Assembly: GCA_037976565.1 (NCBI GenBank) | Contig: CP137668.1 | Location: 3,430,261-3,494,260, forward strand | Reading direction: 5' to 3' | DNA: 64,000 nucleotides | Origin: Mesocentrotus franciscanus | Lineage: Eukaryota > Echinodermata > Echinoidea > Camarodonta > Strongylocentrotidae | In this document: piece after piece, positions 14,801 to 25,459 of the stretch | Layout of the letters: each line of letters starts with the position of its first letter | Position numbering within the stretch: the stretch's first letter is position 1 | Position numbers and translations under genes: made by a program | The notes under the pieces: model-generated | What the model was told of the DNA's origin: nothing | Seen by the model: only the letters and a program-made list of their open reading frames with translations | Databases searched by the model: none

Positions 14801-17800
14801 CCGACCCACAGTTGTGCTAGCTGTTCTCAACGCCATGGCTGATAATGAGGTATTTTAGAGATGACCTAACCCTAACATATGCTCAGAGAACAAATACTTT
14901 GAGATTTTTTTTGTCTAAGATAAAGTTAGGGTTAGGCTTTCAATCTGGTTGAGGGTTAGAGTTAGGTAGTGTTTGAGCAATAATTAAGAAGGATATTGAA
15001 TGGGGAGCAGTTGTTCCATACAACCATTGCAGAATTTACCTCACTGAGCAGTTGATGTGGAATGTCAAAAAACAAAAAAAGGATATCCTTGCAAATGTTT
15101 AAAACTTGCTTTGCTGAATAAAATGATATTGTCCTGTGGGAAACAACAGCATTGACCTTTCAAATATTTAGTGAATGAATCCTTTGAGTATTTCCAGCCT
15201 GTATCCCACTCCTATTCAGAACATGCAATATACAGTCAAACCTGTCTATAGCGACCGCCCAAGGGAAACACAAAAAGTGGTCTTTGTAGACAGGTGGTCT
15301 TTGTAGACAGGTTCCTTTAATATATGTTTCAATGAGAAACCATTTTCAAGGGAAACAAAAAATGTGGTCCTTGTAGACAGGTGGTCTTTGTAGACAGGTG
15401 GTCACTAAAGCAGGTTTGACTGTATTTGAATCACAAGTTGTTGAGCCAAACCCAAAATTAATAGCAAAAGTCTTCAGTTTGGATTTAGTATTAATTACCA
15501 TTTGTGTGGAATACAATGGTAAGTCCATTAGGAAGGTCTTGTGCCAAGATAAATAAGTAATTCATTCATTCTTGGTTAGATCACTCTTGATTCTTGCTTG
15601 TTAAGTTGAAAACATAAGTTAATGAAAAATATCTTCCCAAAATCTTGTTCTCATTCTTTTCCTTGAACTGAATTGCATTTCATTTCATTTCTTTTGAAAG
15701 ATACCAAAATGAGAGCTAAAGCTTTTATTATTCATAAAAAGATTGCATGGACTAAAATAATCAACTCATCCAAAGCCATATGAAAACTGGAAACATTTCC
15801 TTGAATCCAAATTTTGCAATAAATCACTATAATTCATTTTGTTTGATTGACTACACCCAGGTTGGCATACAGAACGAAGCAGGAGAGGCCATGGATAAAC
15901 TGGCTGGGATCTCCACTAAGAATGCTATGGAAGAATACCTAGCTAGCATTGGCATCCTGCAACCTCAAACAACGGTATGTATCATCAGACTTACTGCAAT
16001 TTTATTTTGGAAGAAATATCTCTATCCTTTAATATGATAATGTTAATTCAATTGAAATTTCACGTTAGTATTGGCCTTCCAGTCAGAGAAAAAGGCCAAA
16101 TTACTATCAGAATGTGGATATATGGGCAACTGGTCTGACATCGATCACTACCTTTTGCAACCAATTTGGCCTTTCTCCACCTTAACAGCCTGCAGTACAC
16201 TGCAATTACAGTTTTACTATTCATATGACAATTCAGGACCTCAATCTGGAAAATAAAACATTTTCAAACTGTCATATCATAAGACATTTGGTCACAGGGT
16301 GAAGGTAAAGTGCTGGTTGAATGATAAGAGGAGGAAGTATCATGTTGCTACATGTGTAGTGACATTTGGCGACACATCCCCAATGTTCTTACTGCTCCTG
16401 CTTGCATGAATATATTGCATGCTGTAACCATCTCAACACTTTTGTTTTGTTTTGCAGGATCCATTTATTGACCTTGCCAGGCGATTCCGACGTGAAGCCC
16501 AGCAAGGAGAGGACAGACTGCATACCATGGCGGCACATCTCCTGGAAAGCAGACAATCTTCTCAGTTCCACCTTCCTAATCAATCTTCTCAGTTCCACCT
16601 TCATAATCAATCTTCTCAGTTCCACCTTCCTAATCAATCTTCTCAGTTCCACCTTCCTAATCAATCTTCTCAGTTCCACCTTCCCAATCAATCTTCTCAG
16701 TTCCACCTTCCTAATCAATCTTCTCAGTTCCACCTTCCTAATCAATCTTCTCAGTTTCACCTTCCTAATCAACCTAACAGTCCAGAGGTGGTCGAGGATT
16801 GGCTACATAGTTACCTACACAACAAGGATCTCTATCAATACAAGGTATAACTCTTTTCCCTTGTGATGTAACATTTTAAGGCTGGTTGTATTCTGGTATC
16901 GCAATTTAATCACCAAGGCCATTGATCAAAAATGATATGTGCAAAACTAAAAAAGGGAAATTTCTTCACCACTGAAGACTATGTGCTTCAAAAATATTGT
17001 TCAGAATGTTTCTGAATTACTGACATTCAGACTTTATTTTCCTTTCTCTCTTCCTTTCTGTTCCTGAAATTATAGTTTGGAGAATTGGTTTGCAACAATT
17101 CATGAATTTTTCCCTTGTAGCTCTTTGATGAACTGCTAAATATGTGCATGTAATTTATGTGCGTAGCTATGTTCTGTAAAGTAGCTAGCGATGTAGATCA
17201 TGAAGTATCAGTATGTTTTCATGTTTAATTTTAAGATATTTTGTTCGTTTTTTCTTCCTGATACCAGCCCAAAGGTCTAAAGATTCAAGCACCGATCCAA
17301 AAGAAGAAACGCAGAATGCCACTTACTCACAGAAGGCATAGACCCACAGCAACTGGGGAGATAGTAGCCCTGGAAGAACAAGAGGAATTGAGTAATCAGG
17401 CATTGAGTGATTATGGAAGTGAAGAAGAAGAAGATGAGAAGGAAGATGATGAAGAAGATGATGAAGAAGATGAGAAGGAAGACGAAGAAGACGATGAAGA
17501 AGATGAGAAGGAAGACGAAGAAGATGATGAAGAAGATGATGATGAAACTTCGGAAGAGGAGTCGGAGGAAAAACTGGAGGAGATGGAAAGCTTTGCAAGG
17601 CACCCTGAAGAGCATCATCCACAGCCAGTGAAGATGAACAAACATCAGGCCATGATGAAAGCCAAAGAGATGGCTGCTGAGAGGCAGAAAACAATCATGG
17701 AGCGAAAGGCCAAAGAAAAGATGAGGAAACACATAGAAGAGTACGAAGAAGCCATGAAGAAGAAACGCCGAAAGCTGAAGCATCTTTTGCCCTACCACCA

Positions 17801-20800
17801 AAGGTTCTACAATTATTACTCCAAACCAGAGAAGGATAGCGGGCAAGTATACCAGCGTGAAAGACGAGGTATCAAAGCTATGCTGAAGTCTGTATCTTCC
17901 ATTCAAGAGACTGAAACAATGCCAAGAATAGTGGAAGAAAGATCCAGTCATGACTCACAAATACGTGTACAAGAGCAAATGTCTTATCAATCTATGGTAT
18001 CCGAAACGGACCAAACCCCTCTACAAACCGGCCTCGGACAAATGGTGCATCTTCGAATAGAGGAAGAGGAGGAGGTGACCAATCCAGAACAATCTCTCAG
18101 AAAACCAGTCAGTCAGCAGATTTCAAGAGAAACCAGCAAAAAGGAGATGGAGACAAGAAGCATCAAGAAAGGGATTCACTTCTACCGAGACAGAAGGCGA
18201 TGGGAGGATGAGGAGATGATAGCTAAAGGTTGGGGTACACCATTTCGCCCCAGGTTCAACACCCCTGTGGAACCCACTGGAGACTCGGGTCTTGGGGAGA
18301 GCATATTGACTGGAACCAGTCAGCTACTCACTGGAACCGGTGCAAGTGATACCTTCAGTGAATCTGTGACTGGTACAAAAAATGGTGGCAGCGGTGGGAT
18401 GCACCCAGGAAGAGATGAGAGTAGCAGACCAAGATCTAATCTCACCATGGCTAACGTCAGGCAACATGAGCTCCTCAGTGCACACAAAGAGGCCAGAGAC
18501 TCGGAGATGGTGGTATGTCTTATGAATTATTTTAATTTTTTTTAAAGAAAATGTTCAAATTATATAAATTTGTTACATATTACTTTTTTGTCAGCTTATC
18601 AGACTGCATAATGTGATTCAAGCTTATATGTATCTTGAGTTTTCAAATTAAAAAAATTATTATGGTTTATTCAACTTCTTAAAATACCATGATCAGTCAA
18701 GTTGTATCTTAACACACTATAGAGATTAAGACAATTGATGATAATAGACATGGAATATTAATGAGTTCAACAAATACTTAGAATGAGAGAAGAAACATGG
18801 AACGCTGGAGTTTTTACACATAATTTTCTCTAATATTTTTATTTTTCATGATTGCATTGTCAAACAAAGGAATCACATCACGTACATTTTGTTGATGAAC
18901 AATGGTGATGTGTTAAGTTTAGTTGGTCTTTATTTTGGTCAGATATCGGTGTTATCTTTCCTTTTCCCTCAGCCCAAAGAAAACTGGCACGACTTCTTCC
19001 TCCTGCCTATGATCCAGGAAAAGCGAAAGCATTATGAAGCACTTCACAGTCTTCAAGGTGGCAACAGAGTTGATGGAGAGGCACCTAAGAAACCAATGAA
19101 GATCAAGTGTGTTCCATCAGGAGTAGCTCTAACACCAGGCAGTAGAAACCAGAGGATACTCTGTGGCAACAGAGTTGATGGAGAGGCACCTAAGAAACCA
19201 ATGAAGATCAAGTGTGTTCCATCAGGAGTAGCTCTAACACCAGGCAGTAGTAACCAGAGGATACTCTGTGACGTTACGCTTGGGTCTAAGGGCAAAGGTC
19301 AAAGCATTGGAGAACGAGGAGACATCCCTCGGGTCCCATCCTTGGGGTAAGTGATATTGTGGTTGTGCACTGTCATGTGCATTGGCAGTATGGAGTCAAT
19401 TCTATGGAGATTCTCCAGGTAGATTCTTTATTGAAGAATTATGTGTTTCTGTAGAAATTCATTTCAGTCTGTTTGAAAAAATGTTTCAAAGACAAAGGTT
19501 AGAGTAAGATAAAGACAGTTCTGTAAAGACATTTTAAAATTAACACTTTCTAGCATCTCTTCCTCACTCAGGAAACATCTCCATTTCTCTCTTTTTTTTC
19601 TCTCTCAATCTTCCTTTTCATCTTTCCATATCCTGTGTAGAAAGCAAGGTGTGACAGGCTATGGTGCATTACAGATGACTTGGTCAAACATGGTTCCACG
19701 ATACACTGCCCAAACACAGGAGGGACACTGTGTAACCATGGGAAGCAGGAAGCGTGACCTGTCTTTGGGGGTGGCACAGAGAAACAGAGAGGAATGGAAA
19801 AAATATGAAGCAAACAAGAAGATATGGCTGAGAACACAAATGCTCTATCCATCACTTTTTGCTCTCCAGGAGATAGATTCTGTCAAAAGAAGGTGAGATT
19901 GGGGATTGGTTCTATGACACTTGCTGTGTCACCAATTGCTCCATGGTCAATTCTTAACTTCAGCCGTGGACCAAATATTGTACTTGTCCCCAATCCCTTT
20001 GAATTAACCCAATCACAACCATCACCATGTATCTATGATTAAGCAAAGCCCAGAGCCAATGATGCCAGAGCAAGTAACAAGTCACCAAATGTTTTATGAA
20101 TTTTCCACTGAATTAAGGCGATATACATCGCTGCATGTATTTCAGAGAATCACAGTCCCCTCTCCTCTCAATATCTTCATCGAAAATTTGGAAGTCCATT
20201 TCATCAATCAGAACCCCCAAAAAAAAGGGAGTTTCCTTGAACTTGAACTTGAACTTGAAATTTATTATCCAATAATAAACACATAACACAAGGTATAAAC
20301 AGTTTGATACAATAACATATAAGGATCAAAGCAACCAGAAAATAGCATGAATGCTAATCGAGCCTGGTACCTTCGAGCATATGAAAAACACCGTTCAGAT
20401 CAAGATAGGAGATTTCTGCAGTATGGCAAAGAATTACGGTCTGTTTTATATCATCTCATTTTTATAGACTGAGTGAACCTCACCCAACCAAGAAGGGAAA
20501 TGTGTTTCAATGGGAGACGCCACTGCCTATGGTCTCATGTAAACCAACAGAGAGACAAGCTGAGGAGCCAAAGAAGCCATGTCACATGTGTGATCAGGTA
20601 GAGTCTAAAACAAGGGTGTATGTCATTACCATTTTACCTTTCTGTCCTCTACATTTTGTTCTTTCTTTGACAATAACTTGATGAGAGGGAGAGATAGCGA
20701 GACAGGACGCAGACAGACAGAAAGGGAAAGAGATAAAGCAATAGAAAAAGTTTTAATTTTAATTCAATTCCAGTTTTACAAATAATATTTGTGATAAACA

Positions 20801-21333
20801 TTGATACAAATTTCTACAACACTGATAACAAATGTAAGACTACTTTTTTCATTTTTTTTTCTTTGAGAAAAGCATTGTTATAATTATGACAAAGATAAGA
20901 ACAATTTTCATGTCATGTCCTGAGAGCCAGAATGATATTAACTTGTATACTTTCATATTGCACATGTAATCTGAACACAATTTTGATAAGAAATACATGA
21001 GGGTATTGAAAATCGCCCTTGAGTTGATTCCTTGAAAGTCTTTGGGTTCTTCATATATAAAGGTCATCAACTTTATATTAAAGTGCATCTGGGTTTACTT
21101 TTCCCTTCTATTTTCAATTTTTCACACTGAAGGAGCAGCACAAAATGGTGACCAGTCTCCCGTCCATCATCCAATCAGAGAACGGGGAAGATGTCCCTAT
21201 CGTCCCTCGGAATTCCATCGCATCGACCTGTGACCCATGGACTCTACCGAAGATTAAAATCCACAAGAAGCATGCATCTGATGGAGTAAAGACTGAGCAG
21301 CAGCCACTGACAGAGATCATTGCCCAGTCATAG
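665..21333 (+). CDS. WD-repeat protein, WDR97/WDR87-like (5' partial, 24 visible exons)
   Basis: Large multi-exon gene whose first exons lie left of the window. Twenty-four exons with GT-AG borders join in one open phase to a TAG at 21331-21333, giving about 1,603 residues. The visible N-terminus has WD-type strands (LVKIWEIG, TSDDGTLKIWDLSNT). These are followed by acidic and Pro/Glu-rich linkers, a HEAT-like helical region, a Gln/Ser/His repeat exon, a strongly acidic then basic coiled-coil exon, and a C-terminal region rich in Trp, Lys and Arg. The order (N-terminal WD repeats, then a very long charged tail of over 1,000 residues) fits the WDR97/WDR87 family, which is linked to cilia and sperm flagella. 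That family name is inferred from architecture and remembered resemblance, not from a search; another long WD-repeat ciliary protein is possible. Exon-level detail is in the following entries. Confidence 0.72.
1735..2035. repeat. Probable dispersed repeat in intron (SINE- or MITE-like)
   Basis: The GC content and style change sharply here (GCTCCGGCAGCCGTTATCAG; GGGTTGAGTGTGGCAAATG; GCCGCGGCGAGACGATCCGC), ending in a short TA run at about 2038-2050. The text resembles short interspersed elements common in marine invertebrate genomes. A tRNA-like B-box is only weakly suggested. No second copy is recognisable in this window, so the call rests on composition and familiarity. Confidence 0.4.
2546..3135 (+). 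repeat. (GAT)n microsatellite within an intron
   Basis: About 590 bp of GAT-rich triplets with GTAGAT, GATTGT and GATAAT variants, between the donor at 2503 and the acceptor at 3475. It keeps a frame open (poly-Asp) for 118 codons, but it lies in the intron. Confidence 0.9.
3299..3442. mobile_element. Short TIR element (MITE-like)
   Basis: Terminal inverted repeats GGTCACACCG (3305-3314) and CGGTGTGACC (3427-3436) with similar flanking bases, about 140 bp apart. The interior has a triple GTCGGTCTGAT-type repeat near the right end. It has no coding capacity and lies 30 bp upstream of the coding exon at 3476. Confidence 0.6.
6508..9369 (+). CDS. WDR97/87-like gene, exons g-k: acidic and proline-rich linker
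   Basis: Exons 6508-6737, 7131-7256, 7922-8215, 8647-8738 and 9319-9369. The first begins WFNLRRIPTFPTDLLLRQNVKKK and is charged and helical. Exon 7922-8215 is rich in Glu, with two EEPPEETV repeats. Exon 8647-8738 carries VPPPPPPRPPTPPKEWKL, a polyproline stretch that could bind SH3 or profilin-type domains. The last is a 17-codon exon (FPDGHVHFAEEE). Phases join without gaps. The acceptor of the fourth exon (tgtcaag at 8646) has a weak pyrimidine tract, so its border is the least certain. Confidence 0.68.
9915..10085. repeat. Degenerate repeat of GAGGTGCCCGAATAT-type words
   Basis: Four loosely spaced copies of a word like GGCAGCGAGGTGCCC(G/A)AATAT are seen in the intron between 9370 and 10478. 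Probably the remnant of a tandem or dispersed repeat. Confidence 0.45.
10479..12439 (+). CDS. WDR97/87-like gene, exons l-o
   Basis: Exons 10479-10665, 11094-11150, 11622-11689 and 12271-12439. The first is Pro/Ser/Thr-rich (TPVTTPSPPSEPSVYKPLKP, then RRRINAETGD). The third is basic (KKTKRKGRG) and may be a nuclear-type or polyanion-binding patch. I chose the acceptor at 11621 rather than the nearer AG at 11614 because only the former keeps the phase open. The fourth has a Glu run (EEEEDEREKD), then a hydrophobic helix LQTLLQKITDNYW that begins the helical domain. Confidence 0.65.
13287..13563. mobile_element. Foldback element with about 80-bp inverted arms
   Basis: The left arm (about 13287-13363) and right arm (about 13484-13563) are near-complementary over about 80 bp, including AAGACTAAGATCGACTTTAA and its reverse complement, and GCCACTGTTTGCTCTCAC. 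The centre is about 120 bp with no coding potential. This fits a MITE or foldback transposon inserted in the intron before exon 13790. Confidence 0.8.
13790..15974 (+). CDS. WDR97/87-like gene, exons p-r: HEAT-like helical region
   Basis: Exons 13790-13859, 14678-14849 and 15861-15974. The product contains amphipathic helix pairs: HYKFICDLLQELNR; GGSLLDSIIRRYLQDL; ETRLIVIHALKGLGDNRPTV followed by VLAVLNAMADNE; and EAGEAMDKLAGISTK with AMEEYLASIGIL. The spacing of Leu, Ala and Asn/Asp resembles HEAT/armadillo repeats (about two to three copies). This part probably serves as a protein-binding scaffold. No catalytic motif is visible. Confidence 0.68.
14865..14936. repeat. Telomere-like words in inverted orientation
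   Basis: CCTAACCCTAAC at 14865-14876 and GTTAGGGTTAGG at 14925-14936, perfect 12-bp inverted repeats 48 bp apart, starting 16 bp after a coding exon end. They resemble the TTAGGG telomere unit and could form a hairpin. Confidence 0.8.
15231..15424. mobile_element. 194-bp MITE with perfect 14-bp TIRs
   Basis: TACAGTCAAACCTG at 15231-15244 is the exact reverse complement of CAGGTTTGACTGTA at 15411-15424. The interior repeats GTAGACAGGTGGTC(T/C)TTG several times. There is no open frame of note. It lies in an intron of the WD-repeat gene; a related copy is at 1-181. Confidence 0.85.
16458..16844 (+). CDS. WDR97/87-like gene, exon s: eight QSSQFHLPN repeats
   Basis: A 129-codon exon in phase 0 on both sides. 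After a helical start (DPFIDLARRFRREAQQGEDRL) it contains eight tandem 27-bp units at 16554-16769, each encoding QSSQFHLPN. Copy 2 has HN in place of PN, and the other copies differ only by silent changes. The exon then continues NSPEVVEDWLHSYLHNKDLY. Because 27 is a multiple of three, gain or loss of units keeps the frame. The near identity of the units at DNA level implies recent slippage or unequal exchange. No function is known for the repeat. Confidence 0.75.
16554..16769 (+). repeat. 27-bp coding minisatellite, 8 copies
   Basis: Eight head-to-tail 27-bp units starting at 16554, 16581, 16608, 16635, 16662, 16689, 16716 and 16743. They lie inside the exon at 16458-16844 and are translated as QSSQFHLPN. 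Confidence 0.95.
17268..18512 (+). CDS. WDR97/87-like gene, exon t: long acidic then basic coiled-coil exon
   Basis: A 415-codon exon, the largest in the gene. It starts PKGLKIQAPIQKKKRRM, then has a run of about 55 residues that is almost only Glu, Asp and Lys, then a basic helix with KMNKHQAMMKAKEMAAERQ and MERKAKEKMRKHIEEYEE that should form a coiled coil. Later parts carry KKGIHFYRDRRRWEDEEM, Gly/Ser/Thr-rich low complexity and a helical end (RQHELLSAHKEARDSEM). Antisense reading frames across the GAA/GAT run are composition artefacts. Confidence 0.8.
18973..21333 (+). CDS. WDR97/87-like gene, exons u-x: C-terminal region and stop
   Basis: Exons 18973-19346, 19641-19892, 20468-20597 and 21133-21333. 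The first opens PKENWHDFFLLPMIQEKRKH and contains an in-frame tandem duplication (see separate entry). The second contains GYGALQMTWSNMVPRYTAQ and EEWKKYEANKKIWLRTQMLYP, aromatic- and lysine-rich. The third ends in a CHMCDQ motif with two close cysteines; no zinc-finger pattern is complete. The last exon ends with TEIIAQS and TAG at 21331-21333. Confidence 0.75.
19060..19269 (+). repeat. 105-bp tandem duplication within coding exon u
   Basis: Two adjacent 105-bp copies (19060-19164 and 19165-19269), each encoding 35 residues beginning GNRVDGEAPKKPMKIK and ending NQRILC. I see one base difference (AGA in copy 1, AGT in copy 2), changing Arg to Ser. The unit is 35 codons, so the reading frame is kept. 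This is either a very young duplication or an assembly artefact. Confidence 0.9.
20225..20300. repeat. TTGAAC hexamer repeat at edge of a dispersed element
   Basis: A short run of CTTGAA hexamers followed by ATTTATTATCCAATAATAA. This type of short tandem tail often marks the end of a dispersed element in invertebrate genomes. Only the end is recognisable. Confidence 0.35.
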
Positions 21334-22100
21334 CAAAATTCCCTGGAACCCTTCCTCTATCAAGATGAATGATGGTGTGTTTTCCTGCACCAAGCACCAA
21401 GCACCAAAGGATTGTGAATCAATACAACAAATAGATGTCCAGCGGGTCTACCGTAAAGGCAACATCATTGCAGATGATTACCAATACCAAGAACTATTAG
21501 GACTGGATATTAAGTGCTAAGAATTTCTTCGCTACAGTATGAATTACTGCATATGTATCGTAAAATAATATTGCACCAAATTAATTCTCAAAGATGATGA
21601 TAGGGAGAGTGATTTGTGTTCACATAGTGATTTTAATGTTCAGAACTTGGACTCCAGCTGAATTACTCATCTTTGAGAAAGTTTTCACATCATTGGAACA
21701 CTCTGTGTTAAGGATATTCTTCTCTGAAATATTAGACATGCTACAATTTGATGGCCACTCATAAAATTCAAACCTCCAGAATAATATAAGTTCCCTGTAC
21801 TTTTAATTACATGAATTAGAATAGAACTATGTTGTTAATACAATAAAAATAGGGAATTTGTTAGTGAAGAAATGATGCAATGATTCTATGATGGGGGTGT
21901 AGTACAGAAAATTTCTTTGTGAAAATGCCTTAAAAAAACAGTCTCTTTGATCTGTGAAAGAATATCTATACCAGAAATAGTAGTTACTCCAATGTGTGGA
22001 AAAATATGTGCATGCATGAAGCTGTTTTTCTCAATACTTGCTCAGTAAATATGACACAGAAACCCAAAATAAAACATCAAGTGGGGCAATAAAGTAGCAT
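21334..22100 (+). promoter_or_regulatory. 3' UTR and poly(A) signals of the WDR97/87-like gene
   Basis: AT-rich, non-coding stretch after the stop. Canonical AATAAA hexamers lie at 21842-21847, 22068-22073 and 22088-22093. The last two, close together, are good candidates for the main cleavage signal. The true end is not visible from sequence alone. Confidence 0.5.
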
Positions 22101-25100
22101 AATGTATATTGCGTCTTGCTGATATTTGTCTGTTGTGTACGAGCGTAGTTATTCATGTTAAGTTGCAGATAATCATGAATTCATTAACAACTTGCAAGTT
22201 TCATGTCACATAGTTTGTTCACAGTACAGTACACAATTTTAAGTGATGTTTCAAGGTATGCCGTTACTTCCAATACGAGTGCAAAATATGACAGTGTTAA
22301 ACCTCAAGATGAGATGAAAAGGATGAAATGTTTCTAATTTGCGTCTCTGGATTTGTCTTTAACATAGATCACCTGAAGCGCCCCTCCCCCCTCTCTCTCC
22401 CCCTCCCCTGTGCATGTGTGTGTGTGTGTGTCTCTCTCTCTCTCTCTCTCGACATGTGTGTCTCTCTTGGTCTTTCTTCCTCTCTCGAGCCATTAATAAG
22501 AGAATACCGAGACCCACAAAGGCGTTATGTCAGATTATAACGATTGAGGTAACGTCTTTGTGGCTCTCTATAGCTGATTGAACCTTGAGGCCTATGTTGC
22601 AGACAAATTCGAGAAATCTGGCCGTCTTTCCATAAAAAGGATCGTCTTTACAACTCTTGGAAATAAGTGTTATCATAAAGAGCATAAAAGAGGAACTGAA
22701 CTTGTTCATATGAAAGGCACTATCAATTTTAATCTACTTAAAGACACATGATCACAAAGTGATAAAGGCATTTGATAGAAGTCATACAAATCATTTCTAG
22801 AATTTTAGTACTTTTAAATGGTTCACCAACTGTTCTCTAATATGTCCGAGTATGAATTGACACTGTGAGGGCCAATGTACTAAGGATAGGGACCATAGGG
22901 TACAATATTATAGTTCTCTCTGTGAAGAAAGGCAATGTTAAACCTCATAGAAGAAGGCATGTTATTATGCTATTTATTTTTCTAAAGGAGAACTTTTGGT
23001 GATACAATTATTTTTTGAGATTTTCTTAATCTCTTGAGAGCCAATAGGGCATTAACTCCTAAAAGTAAACACCCTCCTGGCTCCCGGAATATAAGCATAA
23101 GAAAACCTTACTTTTACAAAAGTAAATCCATAAAGAGCCCCCTTTCCCCCAAATCAGGAAAGACAAAGTAATCTTCTTATATTCACTTTAAAGTTACAAG
23201 AATATTTGGAAAGCACTGTTATCCTAATGTTAGGATATACATGTAGTTTCCACTGCAAAATTGCGAGTAATGGCATTGTACCAAAGTGTGCAAATCTTTA
23301 AAAGTGAATAATCTGAGGTAATACTTTGAAATACTTTTTTCAAATTAAGGATCAGTTAATGAAATAAAAAGGATTTACATTTCTGCATAGACAAGATTTT
23401 TAAAAAGATTTGAAAATAATTACTTTTGATATGCATAGCAGGAATGTGCATGATAGCAATGAATATCAAAACAGTACTTTAACAAATTACTATGAAAATA
23501 TTGGTTTCACATATCAAAATCTAAATATAATATTTTTTTCAAATATATTAAATATACATTGATTTAGCAACTACAAAGTACTAACACAAGTAGGTCTAAA
23601 TGTCGAGTTACTTACCAAACATACAATGTAAACATTCTACTAACAATAAACCAAAGATGAGAGATAGAAACAAAAGAGGGTGAACAACCATAGCTTCAAG
23701 AGATTCTCAATGTTTCCTCACTAATTCTTTAACATTAATTGCAGCGTCGATTTCGGTTGCCAATCATTTTCTTAATCTTACCTAGAAACCTAATACCCTG
23801 AACGTTACCTTCTCATCATTTATACAGGGGTGATAGTGAGCACTGAAAAAAAAATAGGTTTTTTTGTTTTTTTCCCAACCACCCACCCTCTTGACTAAAA
23901 AAAAAAAAAAGCATTCGGGGGAAAAAAATGGCATCTAACAACATTCCCCCCTTTTTTAGTAAGAAAATTGTGAAAAATCAGGAACAATCGAGAAAATTGG
24001 GGAACAATCGAGAAAATAGGGGTAAAATCGGGACAATTCAGAAGAAAAAATCGGAAGAAAAAAAAAGAAGAAAAAAAAGAAAAAAATCTGATTTTTTTTT
24101 TTAAATCGGAAAAAAAAAAATCGGGAAAAAATCAAAAAAATCGGGAAACCGATTTAAATCAGGTAATTATCAGGCCTGTTTATATGAGTTTTGACAATAA
24201 AGATAAACTATGATTGTATTTAAGACAAGTTTGAATCAAACTGACCCTGTCACTGCTACCAATTGGTAGGAATCCTGTTAATCCCACAAACGAATAAAGG
24301 TAGTAAAATCAGCTGACAGTCTGAGCTTGATAATAGCACAGGCTTCATGAAATACTCCTAAATTCCTTTTGAATTTTTCTCTAACACTTCTCCATAAAAG
24401 CAGCCCTAAAAGAGTACATACTTCCAGCGGAGGATATTTGTTTTATATTTATATATTTTTTTTTGGGGGGGGGGGTAGGCACAACCCTCCCCCACATGAA
24501 GCTCCAAAATTGTGCCCTCCTTTACAAAATCCTTGATCCGCCCCGCATAACTCTATCAATACTGTGAAGTAACAATACATGATTTTATACTCATGGGAAT
24601 GTTTCTGGCAAAGATGTAGCAAAAATTAATGTAAAAAATCCATTAATTAAATTAATACACAAATATGATGTGATGAACTGTAAACCTTACACCTTAATGA
24701 TAAATCAACACATGAGCAGAAAGAAATCATACAATAATTTATACAAATTACTATTACCAATACAAATTAAATGTGTACAGCTGTTAACATTAGTACACAC
24801 AATTATCAAGTAATCTCATGATTCATGAAGGTGACATATTGCATACAAATATGATCAACAGTATAACAAAAAAATCACTACATGTCAAAATGTAAGTAAT
24901 CTTTAAAATATATCTCCACACATTCCAGTGCTACAGACATAAATTATTTTCCTCCAATAAATCATATTGTCAGAATCTATGTGTGGATTTTGCCAAATAT
25001 ATCATAATCAATGCAAAATATGTAGTGAGTCATGGACGACTCATAAATTTTCATGGACGTCATTATTTTCTTTCTTGGGAAAAGTCTAGATTTTCCGCCT

Positions 25101-25234
25101 TACAAAATTACCAGATCATAATTCATGTTCACACATTCTTCTAATGCAGAGGTGGGATTTTATTTTCATTAACGGGTAACATTCTTACAAATAGATTGAG
25201 TTATTGCATTTGTTTGCTTATTAGTTTATTTACT
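22100..25234. other. Intergenic region with simple repeats, no gene seen
   Basis: Contains a (TG)n-(TC)n microsatellite at about 22408-22450, an A-rich region with GAAAAAATCGGG-type repeats at about 23840-24160, a T/G homopolymer pair near 24450-24475, and otherwise AT-rich unique-looking DNA. No spliced coding pattern was found on either strand. The part just below 25235 is the probable 3' UTR of DNAJC22; TTTATT at 25159-25164 (AATAAA on the minus strand) is a possible poly(A) signal. Confidence 0.6.
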
Positions 25235-25459
25235 TTAATACCTTCTTGGTTCATCTTCAAAACTATGTTCTCGCCTATGACTGGCCCTACGAGCATTGAT
25301 GGTGGATAGTCTTTCATAGGCTTCCTGGATCTCCATGAAACGACGAGATGCTTCCTCCTTGTCTTGACCTTTGTGTTTATCAGGGTGCCACTTACGGACT
25401 AGCTTACGATACTGCTGGGTGATCTGTTCTTGGGTTGCTCCTTCCTCTAAATCTAAGGT
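25235..25459 (-). CDS. DNAJC22: DNAJC22 exon 3: J domain and stop
   Basis: 74 codons plus TAA (25235-25237 on the plus strand). Helix I-II (EEGATQEQITQQYRKLVRK), the HPD loop (WHPDKHKGQ), helix III (SRRFMEIQEAYERL) and a short charged tail ending EDEPRRY. The HPD tripeptide needed to stimulate Hsp70 ATPase is intact. Confidence 0.93.
   Translation of the reverse strand, partial: TLDLEEGATQEQITQQYRKLVRKWHPDKHKGQDKEEASRRFMEIQEAYERLSTINARRASHRREHSFEDEPRRY

Noticed and set aside
17277..17951. 224-residue minus-strand open frame rich in Phe and Ile
   Set aside because: Antisense shadow of the acidic GAA/GAT-rich coding exon 17268-18512.
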